Positions 1 through 8,550 of a stretch of DNA of 30,063 bases are shown here, in pieces. The first letter of the stretch is position 1. Each line of letters opens with the position of its first letter. The notes under the pieces were generated by a model. It had not been told where the DNA came from and searched no databases. It was given only the letters and a program-made list of their open reading frames with translations. The position numbers were made by a program, and so were the translations under genes. This DNA comes from an uncultured Roseburia sp. (GTDB lineage Bacteria; Bacillota; Clostridia; Lachnospirales; Lachnospiraceae), in NCBI GenBank assembly GCA_947564765.1, contig CANODN010000002.1, positions 1-30,063 of the forward strand, read 5' to 3'.

Positions 1-24
1 TACCGGAACCCAATATCCTGACGA

Positions 25-507
25 ATGCTGGGTGGATTCGTAGGAGGACAGCTTTTGAATGAGTATTTCCATGGAGAATATGTTTCCCTGGACGAGATTT
101 CCTATCAGGCGGCGAGCACAAATGTGAGCGGCGATCTGGCACGTATGCTGTCTATGGGAAATATTTATAACGATGATACGGAATGGGAAGTGACAGGATA
201 TAAAGAGGATGTCACCGTGGAAGAAGGCAGAGACGGGGACGATTATGTCTTTACTTCCGATGCAGAGGATAAGCGAAAGCTGCTTATGTACCGGGATTCC
301 TTCGGATATGCGTTAATGGGGATTGCAAAGGATTATGCCGAGGTTCGGATTTCCAGGAATACGGATGATTTTGCAAAATACTGCAGGGAGATGCAGCCGG
401 ATGTGCTGGTGATTGAAATGGTGGAACGCTGGAGAGAGGGGCAGGAAACCTGGTGCAACGGACTGTATGATCTGCTGGTGAAAGCAGAGGAGGCAGGAGA
501 GCTGTAA
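25..507 (+). CDS. DHHW/AlgX-like SGNH-hydrolase-family protein, 3' part only
   Basis: This is the C-terminal about 160 residues of what looks like a DHHW/AlgX-AlgJ-type protein, a family of extracytoplasmic SGNH-hydrolase-like proteins linked to O-acetylation or modification of surface polysaccharide. The recognisable pieces are LGGFVGGQLLNEY near the start (the region that follows the D-x-H-W motif in the family), YRDSFGYALMG at about residues 89-99, and the closing PDVLVIEMVERW segment. The first ATG (25) has no Shine-Dalgarno site, and an in-frame TGA lies at 19-21. The +2 frame is open across bases 2-31, so the gene may be frameshifted at the window edge, or the upstream part may be read differently. 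The next gene is a membrane glucosyltransferase, which fits a surface-glycan role. Family call is fairly secure; whether it is intact is not. Confidence 0.6.
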   Translation: MLGGFVGGQLLNEYFHGEYVSLDEISYQAASTNVSGDLARMLSMGNIYNDDTEWEVTGYKEDVTVEEGRDGDDYVFTSDAEDKRKLLMYRDSFGYALMGIAKDYAEVRISRNTDDFAKYCREMQPDVLVIEMVERWREGQETWCNGLYDLLVKAEEAGEL

Positions 508-521
508 GGCGCCAAATTTCC

Positions 522-550
522 TTGCTTCGCCCTGTGATCTTATGTATAAT
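522..550 (+). promoter_or_regulatory. SigA-type promoter for the GtrII-like gene
   Basis: TTGCTT at 522-527 and a perfect TATAAT at 545-550 are separated by 17 bases. They lie just after the stop codon of the preceding gene and about 50 bases before the next start at 598, which has an AGGAGGA ribosome site at 584-590. Confidence 0.6.
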
Positions 551-597
551 AAAACGAAGAAATAAATACGGGGGTAAAACCTCAGGAGGATAGATAG

Positions 598-2139
598 ATG
601 AAAGAGTTATACCGGGAGGCGGAGGAATTTATCCGAATACACAAGCTGGCGCTGTTTGTCAATGCATGTATATGCGTAATCTGTTATGGACATCTGGTTT
701 TTTCCCAGATTGTGGGGATTGATACGGAGCATGTGATTAACTATCCGGGAACCACCATGCAATGGGAAAGCATCGGACGGCAGGGGCTTTTGTATACAAA
801 GCGACTGTTTGGAATGATGGAGTATAATCCTTATCTGGGAGGCGTACTGTTTTTATGCAGCTTTATTCTGCTGGGCAGCATGATTGCATTTTTATGCTGG
901 AGGATAAGCGGAAAGGATGACTGCTATCCGTATGGCTGGCTTGCGGTTTTGTTTTCCACATGTCCGGTATGGATGATACAGTTTTATTTCAGCCTTCAGC
1001 GGACAGAGGTTGTGCTGGGGATGCTCTATGGCGTACTTTCGGTATTTGCCCTGTGTGAGATTTTGTTTTTCAAGCAGCGGAAGATTTACTGGTTTGTGAT
1101 CTGGCTGTTTTTCGGCGTGTGGTGTCTGGCCTCTTACCAGAGCTGTGTGCTTTTGTATATTGCGTTATGCATTACCTGCTATCTTCTGGATTTTTTCAGG
1201 GATTCCAAAAGAGAATGGAAGGTATATGCCGGACACATTCTGGGACTGATTGCCGGGTTTGCCATTGTATATTTTGCGTATAATGTAGTCATCAGCCGTG
1301 CACTTGCAAACAGCTATTATCTGGATGCGCAGATCAAATGGGGAGAATACCCCGTAATGCAGAGTTTTTCGCTGATTTTTGATCATGTGAAATGTATGCT
1401 GAACTGGCATATGGAATCCGATGTTTCGGTATTTCCTCTGGCGTGTATCTGTGTCTTTATTCTGTTTTGTTTTTATTTTCTCAAAGAGCGGAAAAATATC
1501 GTCATGCTTTTCTTAGGACTTGCCGGACTGATGATTTCGCCGTTTCTCTTTACGATTTATATCGGAGATAAATCCATTGCGAGAACACAGTTTGCCCAGC
1601 CTTTGGCATGCGCGGCGGCCTGTGTGCTGTTCTGGGGTATCTGCAATAAATCGAAGGATAAGAAAATGATCTGGGCGAAGCGGGGCAGTATGGCTGCGGC
1701 TGCAGTGATTGTCTGGATTTGTATATCATTGATTTTAAAGCTTGAGTATACGGAGGATATCCGGTATCGGGAAGATTCGATTGTTGCCCAGACGATTGCA
1801 ACGGATCTGGGAAGAATCGAAGGAGCAAAAGAAATGCCGGTTATTTTTGTAGGAGAACGGAAGGCAAAGCTAAACGGAGCGTCTCATCCGGCGGACATAT
1901 ACGGGTATTCCTTTTTCCAGTGGGATCATTCCGTAGGCAATCCCACCGGCGCGACGTGGCGTATTACGGGATTTATGAAGGCCCTCGGCCTTGAGGTGGA
2001 GTTCGATGGGAAGCACAGGAATAAGGCGGTGAAGGTGGCGGAGGATATGCCCTGCTATCCGGAGGAAGGATATATTTCCGTTCAGAAAAATTTTGTGGTG
2101 ATCAAATTGTCGGATACACAGATTCCGGTGGATCATTGA
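598..2139 (+). CDS. GtrII-type membrane glucosyltransferase
   Basis: A 513-residue polytopic membrane protein that resembles the GtrII glucosyltransferase family, which transfers glucosyl groups to surface glycans outside the membrane from a lipid-linked donor. The N-terminal part shows the family-like segment SIGRQGLLYTKRLFGMMEYNPY (about residues 58-79) in the first extracytoplasmic loop. About ten hydrophobic helices follow, to roughly residue 385. The last about 125 residues are hydrophilic and presumably extracytoplasmic (SFFQWDHSVGNPTGATWRITG). The start is set by AGGAGGA seven bases upstream, and a promoter at 522-550 serves it. The neighbouring DHHW-like remnant suggests both decorate a cell-wall polymer. 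The acceptor is unknown, and another polytopic glycosyltransferase family is possible. Confidence 0.7.
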   Translation: MKELYREAEEFIRIHKLALFVNACICVICYGHLVFSQIVGIDTEHVINYPGTTMQWESIGRQGLLYTKRLFGMMEYNPYLGGVLFLCSFILLGSMIAFLCWRISGKDDCYPYGWLAVLFSTCPVWMIQFYFSLQRTEVVLGMLYGVLSVFALCEILFFKQRKIYWFVIWLFFGVWCLASYQSCVLLYIALCITCYLLDFFRDSKREWKVYAGHILGLIAGFAIVYFAYNVVISRALANSYYLDAQIKWGEYPVMQSFSLIFDHVKCMLNWHMESDVSVFPLACICVFILFCFYFLKERKNIVMLFLGLAGLMISPFLFTIYIGDKSIARTQFAQPLACAAACVLFWGICNKSKDKKMIWAKRGSMAAAAVIVWICISLILKLEYTEDIRYREDSIVAQTIATDLGRIEGAKEMPVIFVGERKAKLNGASHPADIYGYSFFQWDHSVGNPTGATWRITGFMKALGLEVEFDGKHRNKAVKVAEDMPCYPEEGYISVQKNFVVIKLSDTQIPVDH

Positions 2140-2157
2140 GAACTCAAAGCAGGAAAG

Positions 2158-2186
2158 TTGACTTTTGATGGTACTGCATTTATAAT
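2158..2186 (+). promoter_or_regulatory. Strong SigA-type promoter for the aconitase-glgB operon
   Basis: TTGACT at 2158-2163 and TATAAT at 2181-2186 with an ideal 17-base spacer. The 2222 start lies about 30 bases downstream of the expected transcription start, after an AAGGAG-type ribosome site at 2209-2214. No terminator or second clear promoter was seen before 10468, so this may drive four genes. Confidence 0.75.
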
Positions 2187-2221
2187 TTTAATAACTATGG
2201 ATAGGAATAAGGAGAAAGCAG

Positions 2222-4507
2222 ATGAAACTTTATGAAAACGGCGTTTACCTTGTAAACGGAAATGAATTGATCGAAGATAGCAATACGGCATCCCAGGAGA
2301 TTTTAAGCAAGACCGGAAAGGATATTACCAAAGAAGAAGCAGCAAAAAATACCATTGCTTACGGTATTTTAAAGGAGCACAATACTTCCGGCAGCATGGA
2401 CAGGCTGCAGATTAAATTTGATAAATTGACGTCGCATGACATTACCTTTGTAGGAATCATTCAGACGGCAAGAGCCTCCGGACTGGAGAAATTTCCGATT
2501 CCCTACGTGCTGACCAACTGTCATAACAGCTTGTGTGCGGTAGGCGGAACCATCAACGAGGATGATCACATGTACGGTCTTACCTGTGCGAAGAAATACG
2601 GCGGCGTTTATGTACCGCCCCATCAGGCAGTCATTCACCAGTTTGCAAGAGAAATGCTGGCCGGCGGCGGCAGAATGATTTTGGGTTCGGATTCCCATAC
2701 CCGTTACGGAGCGCTTGGAACTATGGCAATGGGAGAAGGCGGTCCCGAGCTGGTAAAGCAGCTGTTAAGCCAGACCTATGATATTAATATGCCGGGAATC
2801 GTCGGCGTTTATCTGAAGGGAAGTCCTGTAAAGGGCGTCGGTCCTCAGGATATTGCCCTGGCAATTATCGGAGAAGTATTTGCAAACGGATATGTAAAGA
2901 ATAAAGTCATGGAATTTGTGGGACCGGGCGTATCAAGCTTAAGCGTGGATTACCGGATCGGCGTAGATGTTATGACGACAGAGACAACCTGTCTTTCCTC
3001 CATATGGAGAACAGATGATGCCGTAAAGGAATTCTATGAAATCCATGGCAGAAGCGGGGATTATAAAGAATTAAATCCGGGAGAGGTTTCTTATTATGAC
3101 GGAATGATCGAGCTTGATTTAAGCGAGATCCGTCCGATGATTGCAATGCCCTTCCACCCCAGCAATACCTATACAATTGACGAGTTAAATGCAAATTTAA
3201 TGGATATATTGGAGGACTGTGAGAAGCGGGCCCAGGTAAGCTTTGACGGAGCCGTGGATCTTGATTTGAAGAGCAAAGTCAGAAACGGCAGATTATATGT
3301 GGATCAGGGAATCATTGCCGGATGTGCCGGCGGCGGATTCGAGAATATCTGTGATGCGGCAGATATTTTAAAAGGTGCATCCATTGGACCGGATGAGTTT
3401 ACACTGAGTGTATATCCGGCGAGTATGCCGATTTATATGGAGCTGGTAAAGAACGGGGCGGCAGCTGCGTTGATGCAGACAGGGGCGATTCTTAAGACGG
3501 CGTTCTGCGGACCATGTTTCGGAGCAGGAGATACGCCTGCAAACAATGCGTTTTCCATTCGTCATTCCACAAGAAACTTCCCGAACCGGGAAGGTTCTAA
3601 GGTGCAGAACGGACAGGTTGCATCCGTGGCTCTTATGGATGCCCGTTCCATTGCGGCAACGGCAGCCAATAAAGGCTATTTAACGGCGGCGACAGACATG
3701 GATACGGAATATACAAAGCCGAAATATTTCTTTGACAGCAAGATTTATGAAAACCGTGTTTTTGACAGCAAAGGTGTGGCAGATCCTTCCGTAGAAATCC
3801 AGTTTGGACCGAATATCAAGGACTGGCCGAAGATGAGTGCGCTGCCGAAGCATATGATTTTAAAAGTGGTTGCCGAAATCCATGATCCGGTGACAACAAC
3901 CGATGAGCTGATTCCTTCCGGAGAGACATCTTCTTATCGTTCCAATCCTCTGGGACTGGCAGAATTTACCCTTTCCAGAAAAGATCCGGCTTATGTGGGC
4001 AGGGCAAAGGAGATTCAGAAGGCACAGAAAGCAATTGAAGCGGATACCTGTCCATGTGAGGCAGTTCCGGAATTAAAGAATGCTATGGATGTGATCAAAG
4101 CAGGCTATGATGATATCAGCAGAAAGACCGTCGGCGTGGGAAGTACGATTTTTGCAGTAAAACCGGGCGATGGATCTGCCCGTGAACAGGCGGCTTCCTG
4201 CCAGAAGGTATTGGGCGGCTGGGCGAATATTGCCAATGAATATGCGACGAAGCGTTACCGCTCGAATCTGATCAACTGGGGTATGCTGCCGTTATTGATT
4301 GAAGAAGGCGAGCTGCCGTTTACAAACGGGGATTATATTTTCCTGCCGGATATCAAAAAAGAAATCGAAGACAAGGCGTCTGAAATAAAGGCATTTGTAA
4401 TAAAAGACGGAGCATTAAAAGAGTTTAAGCTGATGCTGGGTGAACTGACGGATGATGAAAGAAATATTATACTGAAAGGATGTCTGATTAATTACAACAG
4501 ACAGTAG
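2222..4507 (+). CDS. Aconitase-family hydratase
   Basis: A 761-residue protein of the aconitase/isopropylmalate isomerase superfamily, with the iron-sulfur domain first and the swivel domain at the C-terminus. DSHT at 157-160 is the substrate-binding signature. The three likely [4Fe-4S] ligands are C368 (in AGCAGG) and C429/C432 (in CGPC). Members of about this length in Firmicutes are usually annotated aconitate hydratase or simply hydratase, and E. coli YbhJ is of similar size. The expected reaction is citrate-isocitrate isomerisation through cis-aconitate in the cytosol, but no citrate synthase or isocitrate dehydrogenase gene is nearby to support the substrate. It is first in an apparent operon, and its TAG stop overlaps the ribosome site of the next gene. 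Confidence 0.85.
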   Translation: MKLYENGVYLVNGNELIEDSNTASQEILSKTGKDITKEEAAKNTIAYGILKEHNTSGSMDRLQIKFDKLTSHDITFVGIIQTARASGLEKFPIPYVLTNCHNSLCAVGGTINEDDHMYGLTCAKKYGGVYVPPHQAVIHQFAREMLAGGGRMILGSDSHTRYGALGTMAMGEGGPELVKQLLSQTYDINMPGIVGVYLKGSPVKGVGPQDIALAIIGEVFANGYVKNKVMEFVGPGVSSLSVDYRIGVDVMTTETTCLSSIWRTDDAVKEFYEIHGRSGDYKELNPGEVSYYDGMIELDLSEIRPMIAMPFHPSNTYTIDELNANLMDILEDCEKRAQVSFDGAVDLDLKSKVRNGRLYVDQGIIAGCAGGGFENICDAADILKGASIGPDEFTLSVYPASMPIYMELVKNGAAAALMQTGAILKTAFCGPCFGAGDTPANNAFSIRHSTRNFPNREGSKVQNGQVASVALMDARSIAATAANKGYLTAATDMDTEYTKPKYFFDSKIYENRVFDSKGVADPSVEIQFGPNIKDWPKMSALPKHMILKVVAEIHDPVTTTDELIPSGETSSYRSNPLGLAEFTLSRKDPAYVGRAKEIQKAQKAIEADTCPCEAVPELKNAMDVIKAGYDDISRKTVGVGSTIFAVKPGDGSAREQAASCQKVLGGWANIANEYATKRYRSNLINWGMLPLLIEEGELPFTNGDYIFLPDIKKEIEDKASEIKAFVIKDGALKEFKLMLGELTDDERNIILKGCLINYNRQ

Positions 4508-4519
4508 GAGGTAGCTTTC

Positions 4520-5821
4520 GTGGAAGAAACGCGGGAAAAGAACAGAAAAAAGAAAGCAGTGCCAGAGTGGGATCTGAAGAAATATATTGTCATTGCAACG
4601 GTGACCTTTATTACCTTTTGCTGCTGTATACTGTTTTTCTTCTTTATATATCGTTACCATGGATTTACGGCATACTGGCAGAAAATCATGGGTATCTTAC
4701 AGCCGATTATTATGGGCTTTATCGTTGCATATCTGTTGAATCCGGTGATGGCCTTTCTGGAAGGATATCTGCTCCGGTATTTGAAGCCCAGGGTTAAGGA
4801 CGAGCGGAAAGCGAAAAAAATGTCCCGCTCCTTAGGGACGCTGGGGGCGATTGCATTTTTTCTGCTGATTATCTTTTTGCTGTTATATATGATGATACCG
4901 GAATTGATCAAAAGTATCCAGAATATGATGGTAAACCTTCCGGCGGAATTGGGTGAATTCGATGACTGGGTGAGCAAGGTTATGGCTGAGGACAGTCAGA
5001 TGAGAGAGTGGCTTGAAATATTAGGCATTGATATTTCCAGCGCCGGAGGATATGTAGAGAAACTGTTTCAGACCCAGATCCTTCCCCAGATCAATACCTA
5101 TCTGAGTTATGTGGCGTCCATTACCACCGGTGTGATCAACGCCGTGAAGCTGCTGTTTAATTTTGCAATTGGTCTTGTGATTGCGATTTATCTGCTGACC
5201 AGTAAGGAGACATTTATCGGACAGGCAAAGAAGATTGTTTATACTCTTTTGCCGCCCAGATACGGGAATGTAGTGATTCATACTATGCGGATCAGCGATC
5301 AGATGTTTGGCGGTTTTATCAGCGGAAAAATATTGGATTCTGCCATTATCGGCGTAATCTGCTATGTGGGGCTGATTATCTTAAGGGTGCCGTACAGTCT
5401 TCTGGTAGCAGTGATTGTCGGCGTGACGAATGTAATTCCGTTTTTCGGACCTTTTATCGGAGCAGTGCCGAGTGTTATTCTGATTGCACTGGCAGATCCC
5501 ATCAAGGGCTTGTATTTTCTGATTTTTGTACTGGTTTTGCAGCAGGTAGACGGCAATATCATCGGTCCGAAAATTCTGGGGGACTCCACAGGATTATCTG
5601 CCTTCTGGGTTGTGTTTGCAATCTTGGTGGGCGGCGGATTGTTTGGATTTATGGGAATGCTTTTAGGCGTGCCGACCTTTGCGGTGATTTATTACCTCCT
5701 TCGTGAAGCGGCGGCATATATTTTACGAAAGCGTAAGCTGCCGGAGGAAACGAGAGATTATATCCGGATGCATAATGTAAATACAAAAACAGGTGATCTC
5801 TGTTACAAAGAGGAAAAATAA
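4520..5821 (+). CDS. AI-2E family transporter (permease)
   Basis: A 433-residue polytopic protein matching the AI-2E/PerM family. Hydrophobic helices lie near residues 22-43, 57-75 and 106-128, followed by a soluble stretch and then several helices from about 195 to 410. The late segment PFFGPFIGAVPS, and VDGNIIGPKILGDSTGLSAFWV further on, are characteristic of the family. Members export diverse small molecules or ions, so the name does not prove autoinducer-2 transport. The start is GTG, set by AGGAGGT at 4506-4512, which overlaps the stop of the upstream hydratase gene; the two are surely cotranscribed and probably translationally coupled. A short basic N-terminus precedes the first helix. 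Confidence 0.88.
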   Translation: MEETREKNRKKKAVPEWDLKKYIVIATVTFITFCCCILFFFFIYRYHGFTAYWQKIMGILQPIIMGFIVAYLLNPVMAFLEGYLLRYLKPRVKDERKAKKMSRSLGTLGAIAFFLLIIFLLLYMMIPELIKSIQNMMVNLPAELGEFDDWVSKVMAEDSQMREWLEILGIDISSAGGYVEKLFQTQILPQINTYLSYVASITTGVINAVKLLFNFAIGLVIAIYLLTSKETFIGQAKKIVYTLLPPRYGNVVIHTMRISDQMFGGFISGKILDSAIIGVICYVGLIILRVPYSLLVAVIVGVTNVIPFFGPFIGAVPSVILIALADPIKGLYFLIFVLVLQQVDGNIIGPKILGDSTGLSAFWVVFAILVGGGLFGFMGMLLGVPTFAVIYYLLREAAAYILRKRKLPEETRDYIRMHNVNTKTGDLCYKEEK

Positions 5822-5845
5822 AGGCGTATTTTTGAGGTGACGCAA

Positions 5846-8527
5846 TTGGATAAATACGAATATAAATTAAAATTAGATCAGATGAAGGCATTGACCGCCG
5901 AAGGGAATTATGCAGCCGCAGCAGAGATTGTGGATTCCATTAACTGGCGCAAAATAAAAAATGTGAATCTGTTAGTCAAGGCCGGAGATATCTATATCAG
6001 ACAAAAACGTTATGAAGAAGCAAGAGATATTCTGTTTATGGCCTATGATCGTTCCCCCATTGGAAGAATGATTATATATCGTCTGGCAGAAATTTCTGTT
6101 AAAATGAAGAATTTGGATGACGCGGAGGAATATTACCGTGAATTTGTGGAGATTGCACCTCATGATAATCTCAAATACGTACTTCGTTATAAAATCAGCA
6201 GGGCAGAAAACGCGGATATTCAGACGCTGATTGCAATTTTGGAAGAATTAAAGGAAGCAGAATATACGGAAGAATGGGCATATCATCTAGCCTATTTGTA
6301 TCATAAAGCAGGAGAGAGTGAAAAATGTATTGATGCCTGCGATGAATTGATTTTGTGGTTTGGAGAGGGAATTTATGTGGAAAGAGCATTGGAACTTAAA
6401 ATGCTGTATCAGCCCCTTTCAAAAGCACAGGAGGACAAATACCGGACGTTCCGGCAGCGTAGGGACGGTTTGAAAGAGATACATCCCAAAGAGGAAAATG
6501 TAGTACGGATTCCTCTTGTACAGGAAAATGTAGAAAAATTCAATACGGCGAATCTGCAGGAGGAGCTTGCAAAAAGCATGCAGCAGATTATGGATGCGAC
6601 GGAGAAAGAGACCGTAGATGACACCATGGACAATATCAAGAAAATGGTAGAGGAAATTCCATATCTGCAAATGGGACATCACGAAGAAGCGGCAAAAGCA
6701 GAAGAAACGGCTCACATTGAAACGGACGAAGAAATTAATGATTCTCTGAGAGATAATTTTAAAGAGATGTTGCTGGAAGATCAGGATGGACAATACAGGA
6801 TGCCGGTAAATAACGGCGTGAGAGAGCCTCAGATCAACGGTCAGATGAGTATTGAAGACGTGCTCAGCGAATGGGAAAAAACCAGAAGGGCAGCGCAGAC
6901 GGCACTGCAGATGGCGCAGCAGCAGAAGCTGGAATCGGCGAAGGCACGGGCACTGCAGGAGGCCGGAGATATTATGGACCGTCTTGCCGATGTCATACCA
7001 AAATTGGATGCAGGAATTACACCCAGTCAGCTGATGCAGGAGGAATATCTGCAGGGAGATGTTATTTCCAATGAAGAACGCGCCGGCAGATATGTAGCAG
7101 ATATGAATGATATGCTCCAGCAGCAGATCAATAAACTGCAGGAGGAAGTAAAGACAGAAGAAGCGCTTCCGAAGCGGGAGGAATCACCCGCAGAAGAGCA
7201 CGAGCTGCTGCGCAGAATCAAACGGGCGAAACCCAATTTTGATGCGCAGATCGGGCTGAGACCTTATGTGCCGAGACAGTTTGAAGCACAGGAGGATTTC
7301 GGAGAAGAGATTTCGGATGAAAGAGCTGGCCGGGAGGAAACGTTCGAAGAATATATTCCGGATGAAAGAAATGAGCAGGAGAAGGATTTCGAAGAATATA
7401 TTTCGGATGAAGCAGCGATCCCGGAGGAAAGTCTCGAAGAAGAAAGCGCAGAAGAAACGAATGGCCAGGAGATGTTTTCCGAAGAAGAAATTTCAGAGGA
7501 GATGAAACTGGCGGAAGCAGAATTTTACGGGGTGCCTGTAGAAAAGCTGCCGGAGGCAGTGGAAGAAAAATTGCAGGAATCCTTATTGCCGAAGGGATAT
7601 ACGGCACCGCAAAATCCCGAGCCGGACTCCTCATTGCTAAAGCAGGATACAAAGGAGATCTGGACCAAAAAACTGGCGGCGGCTTTGGATGAGCGGGAGA
7701 AGGAGCTGGCAGAGCCGGAGCAGAAGCCGGCGGATAAGGCAGAGACGGCGGTTGCTGAAATTACAAAACTCAGCGAAGAACAAAAGGAGATTTTTTCTTA
7801 TTTTGTCCCGGTGGCAGGCATGGAAACGCAGATCTGCAGGGTTTTGACGGATACATCCGACAGACTCAGAAGGGGAGATGTTTTGTCGGATGGACATATT
7901 CTCATACAGGGAGGAAACGGATGCGGCAAAACCGTTCTGGCAATGGCATTGATCCGGGCGCTTCAAAAAGAAACGAAGCTGCTAAAGGGAAAGGTCGGCA
8001 AGATTGATGCCAAAATGCTGAATAAAAAGGATTTGAGCAAGCTTTTTCAAAAGGTAGCAGGCGGATGTCTGGTAATCGAACGGGCAGGAGAGCTGAATCG
8101 GGAAACTGCCGTGAAGCTGTCTCTTCTGCTGGAAAACAGTGAAAGCGGCGTGCTGCTTATTATGGAGGATACCAGGGCAGGACTGGAGCAGGTTCTTGGC
8201 AGGGATGAGGGATTGACCAGGAAATTTACGGAGAAGATCAAAATCCCGGTGTTTACCAGTGATGAGCTAGTGGAATTTGCCAGGGCTTATGCCCATGATC
8301 TGGACTATGAAATAGATAATATGGGTGTGTTGGCGCTCTATAACCGGATCAGTAACATTCAGAGACTGGATCAGGCGACAACATTAACGGAAGTAAAAGG
8401 AATCGTAGACGAAGCAATTGAGAAGGCAGAAAAGAAATCCTTGAAAAAAGCATTTTCCATTATTACTTCCAGAAGATATACAGAGGATGATTATGTGATT
8501 CTCAGGGAGAAGGATTTTGAAGAATAA
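5846..8527 (+). CDS. TPR protein with C-terminal P-loop (AAA-like) domain
   Basis: An 893-residue cytosolic protein. Residues about 1-190 are TPR-like helical repeats (YIRQKRYEEARDILFMAY, then NLDDAEEYYREFVEIAP). The middle is very acidic and Gln/Glu-rich, probably coiled coil, with a degenerate 15-residue repeat encoded at 7292-7516. The C-terminal part has a Walker A motif GGNGCGKT at residues 689-696, followed by GGCLVIERAG, a Walker-B-like strand lacking the usual Asp-Glu pair. TTG at 5846 is chosen as the start because GAGGTGA (5834-5840) sits five bases upstream; the alternative GTG at 5837 lies inside that ribosome site. It sits 24 bases after the transporter and 23 before glgB. Function is unknown; a regulatory or scaffolding ATPase is only a guess. 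Confidence 0.75.
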   Translation: MDKYEYKLKLDQMKALTAEGNYAAAAEIVDSINWRKIKNVNLLVKAGDIYIRQKRYEEARDILFMAYDRSPIGRMIIYRLAEISVKMKNLDDAEEYYREFVEIAPHDNLKYVLRYKISRAENADIQTLIAILEELKEAEYTEEWAYHLAYLYHKAGESEKCIDACDELILWFGEGIYVERALELKMLYQPLSKAQEDKYRTFRQRRDGLKEIHPKEENVVRIPLVQENVEKFNTANLQEELAKSMQQIMDATEKETVDDTMDNIKKMVEEIPYLQMGHHEEAAKAEETAHIETDEEINDSLRDNFKEMLLEDQDGQYRMPVNNGVREPQINGQMSIEDVLSEWEKTRRAAQTALQMAQQQKLESAKARALQEAGDIMDRLADVIPKLDAGITPSQLMQEEYLQGDVISNEERAGRYVADMNDMLQQQINKLQEEVKTEEALPKREESPAEEHELLRRIKRAKPNFDAQIGLRPYVPRQFEAQEDFGEEISDERAGREETFEEYIPDERNEQEKDFEEYISDEAAIPEESLEEESAEETNGQEMFSEEEISEEMKLAEAEFYGVPVEKLPEAVEEKLQESLLPKGYTAPQNPEPDSSLLKQDTKEIWTKKLAAALDEREKELAEPEQKPADKAETAVAEITKLSEEQKEIFSYFVPVAGMETQICRVLTDTSDRLRRGDVLSDGHILIQGGNGCGKTVLAMALIRALQKETKLLKGKVGKIDAKMLNKKDLSKLFQKVAGGCLVIERAGELNRETAVKLSLLLENSESGVLLIMEDTRAGLEQVLGRDEGLTRKFTEKIKIPVFTSDELVEFARAYAHDLDYEIDNMGVLALYNRISNIQRLDQATTLTEVKGIVDEAIEKAEKKSLKKAFSIITSRRYTEDDYVILREKDFEE
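7292..7516 (+). repeat. Degenerate 45-nt tandem repeat, five copies, within the TPR/P-loop gene
   Basis: Five consecutive 45-base units begin at 7292, 7337, 7382, 7427 and 7472, all in frame. They encode EDFGEEISDERAGRE, ETFEEYIPDERNEQE, KDFEEYISDEAAIPE, ESLEEESAEETNGQE and a weaker fifth copy. Copies two and three are closest. The region is strongly acidic. Confidence 0.7.
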
Positions 8528-8550
8528 ATAAAAAACCGGAGGGTAGGAGT

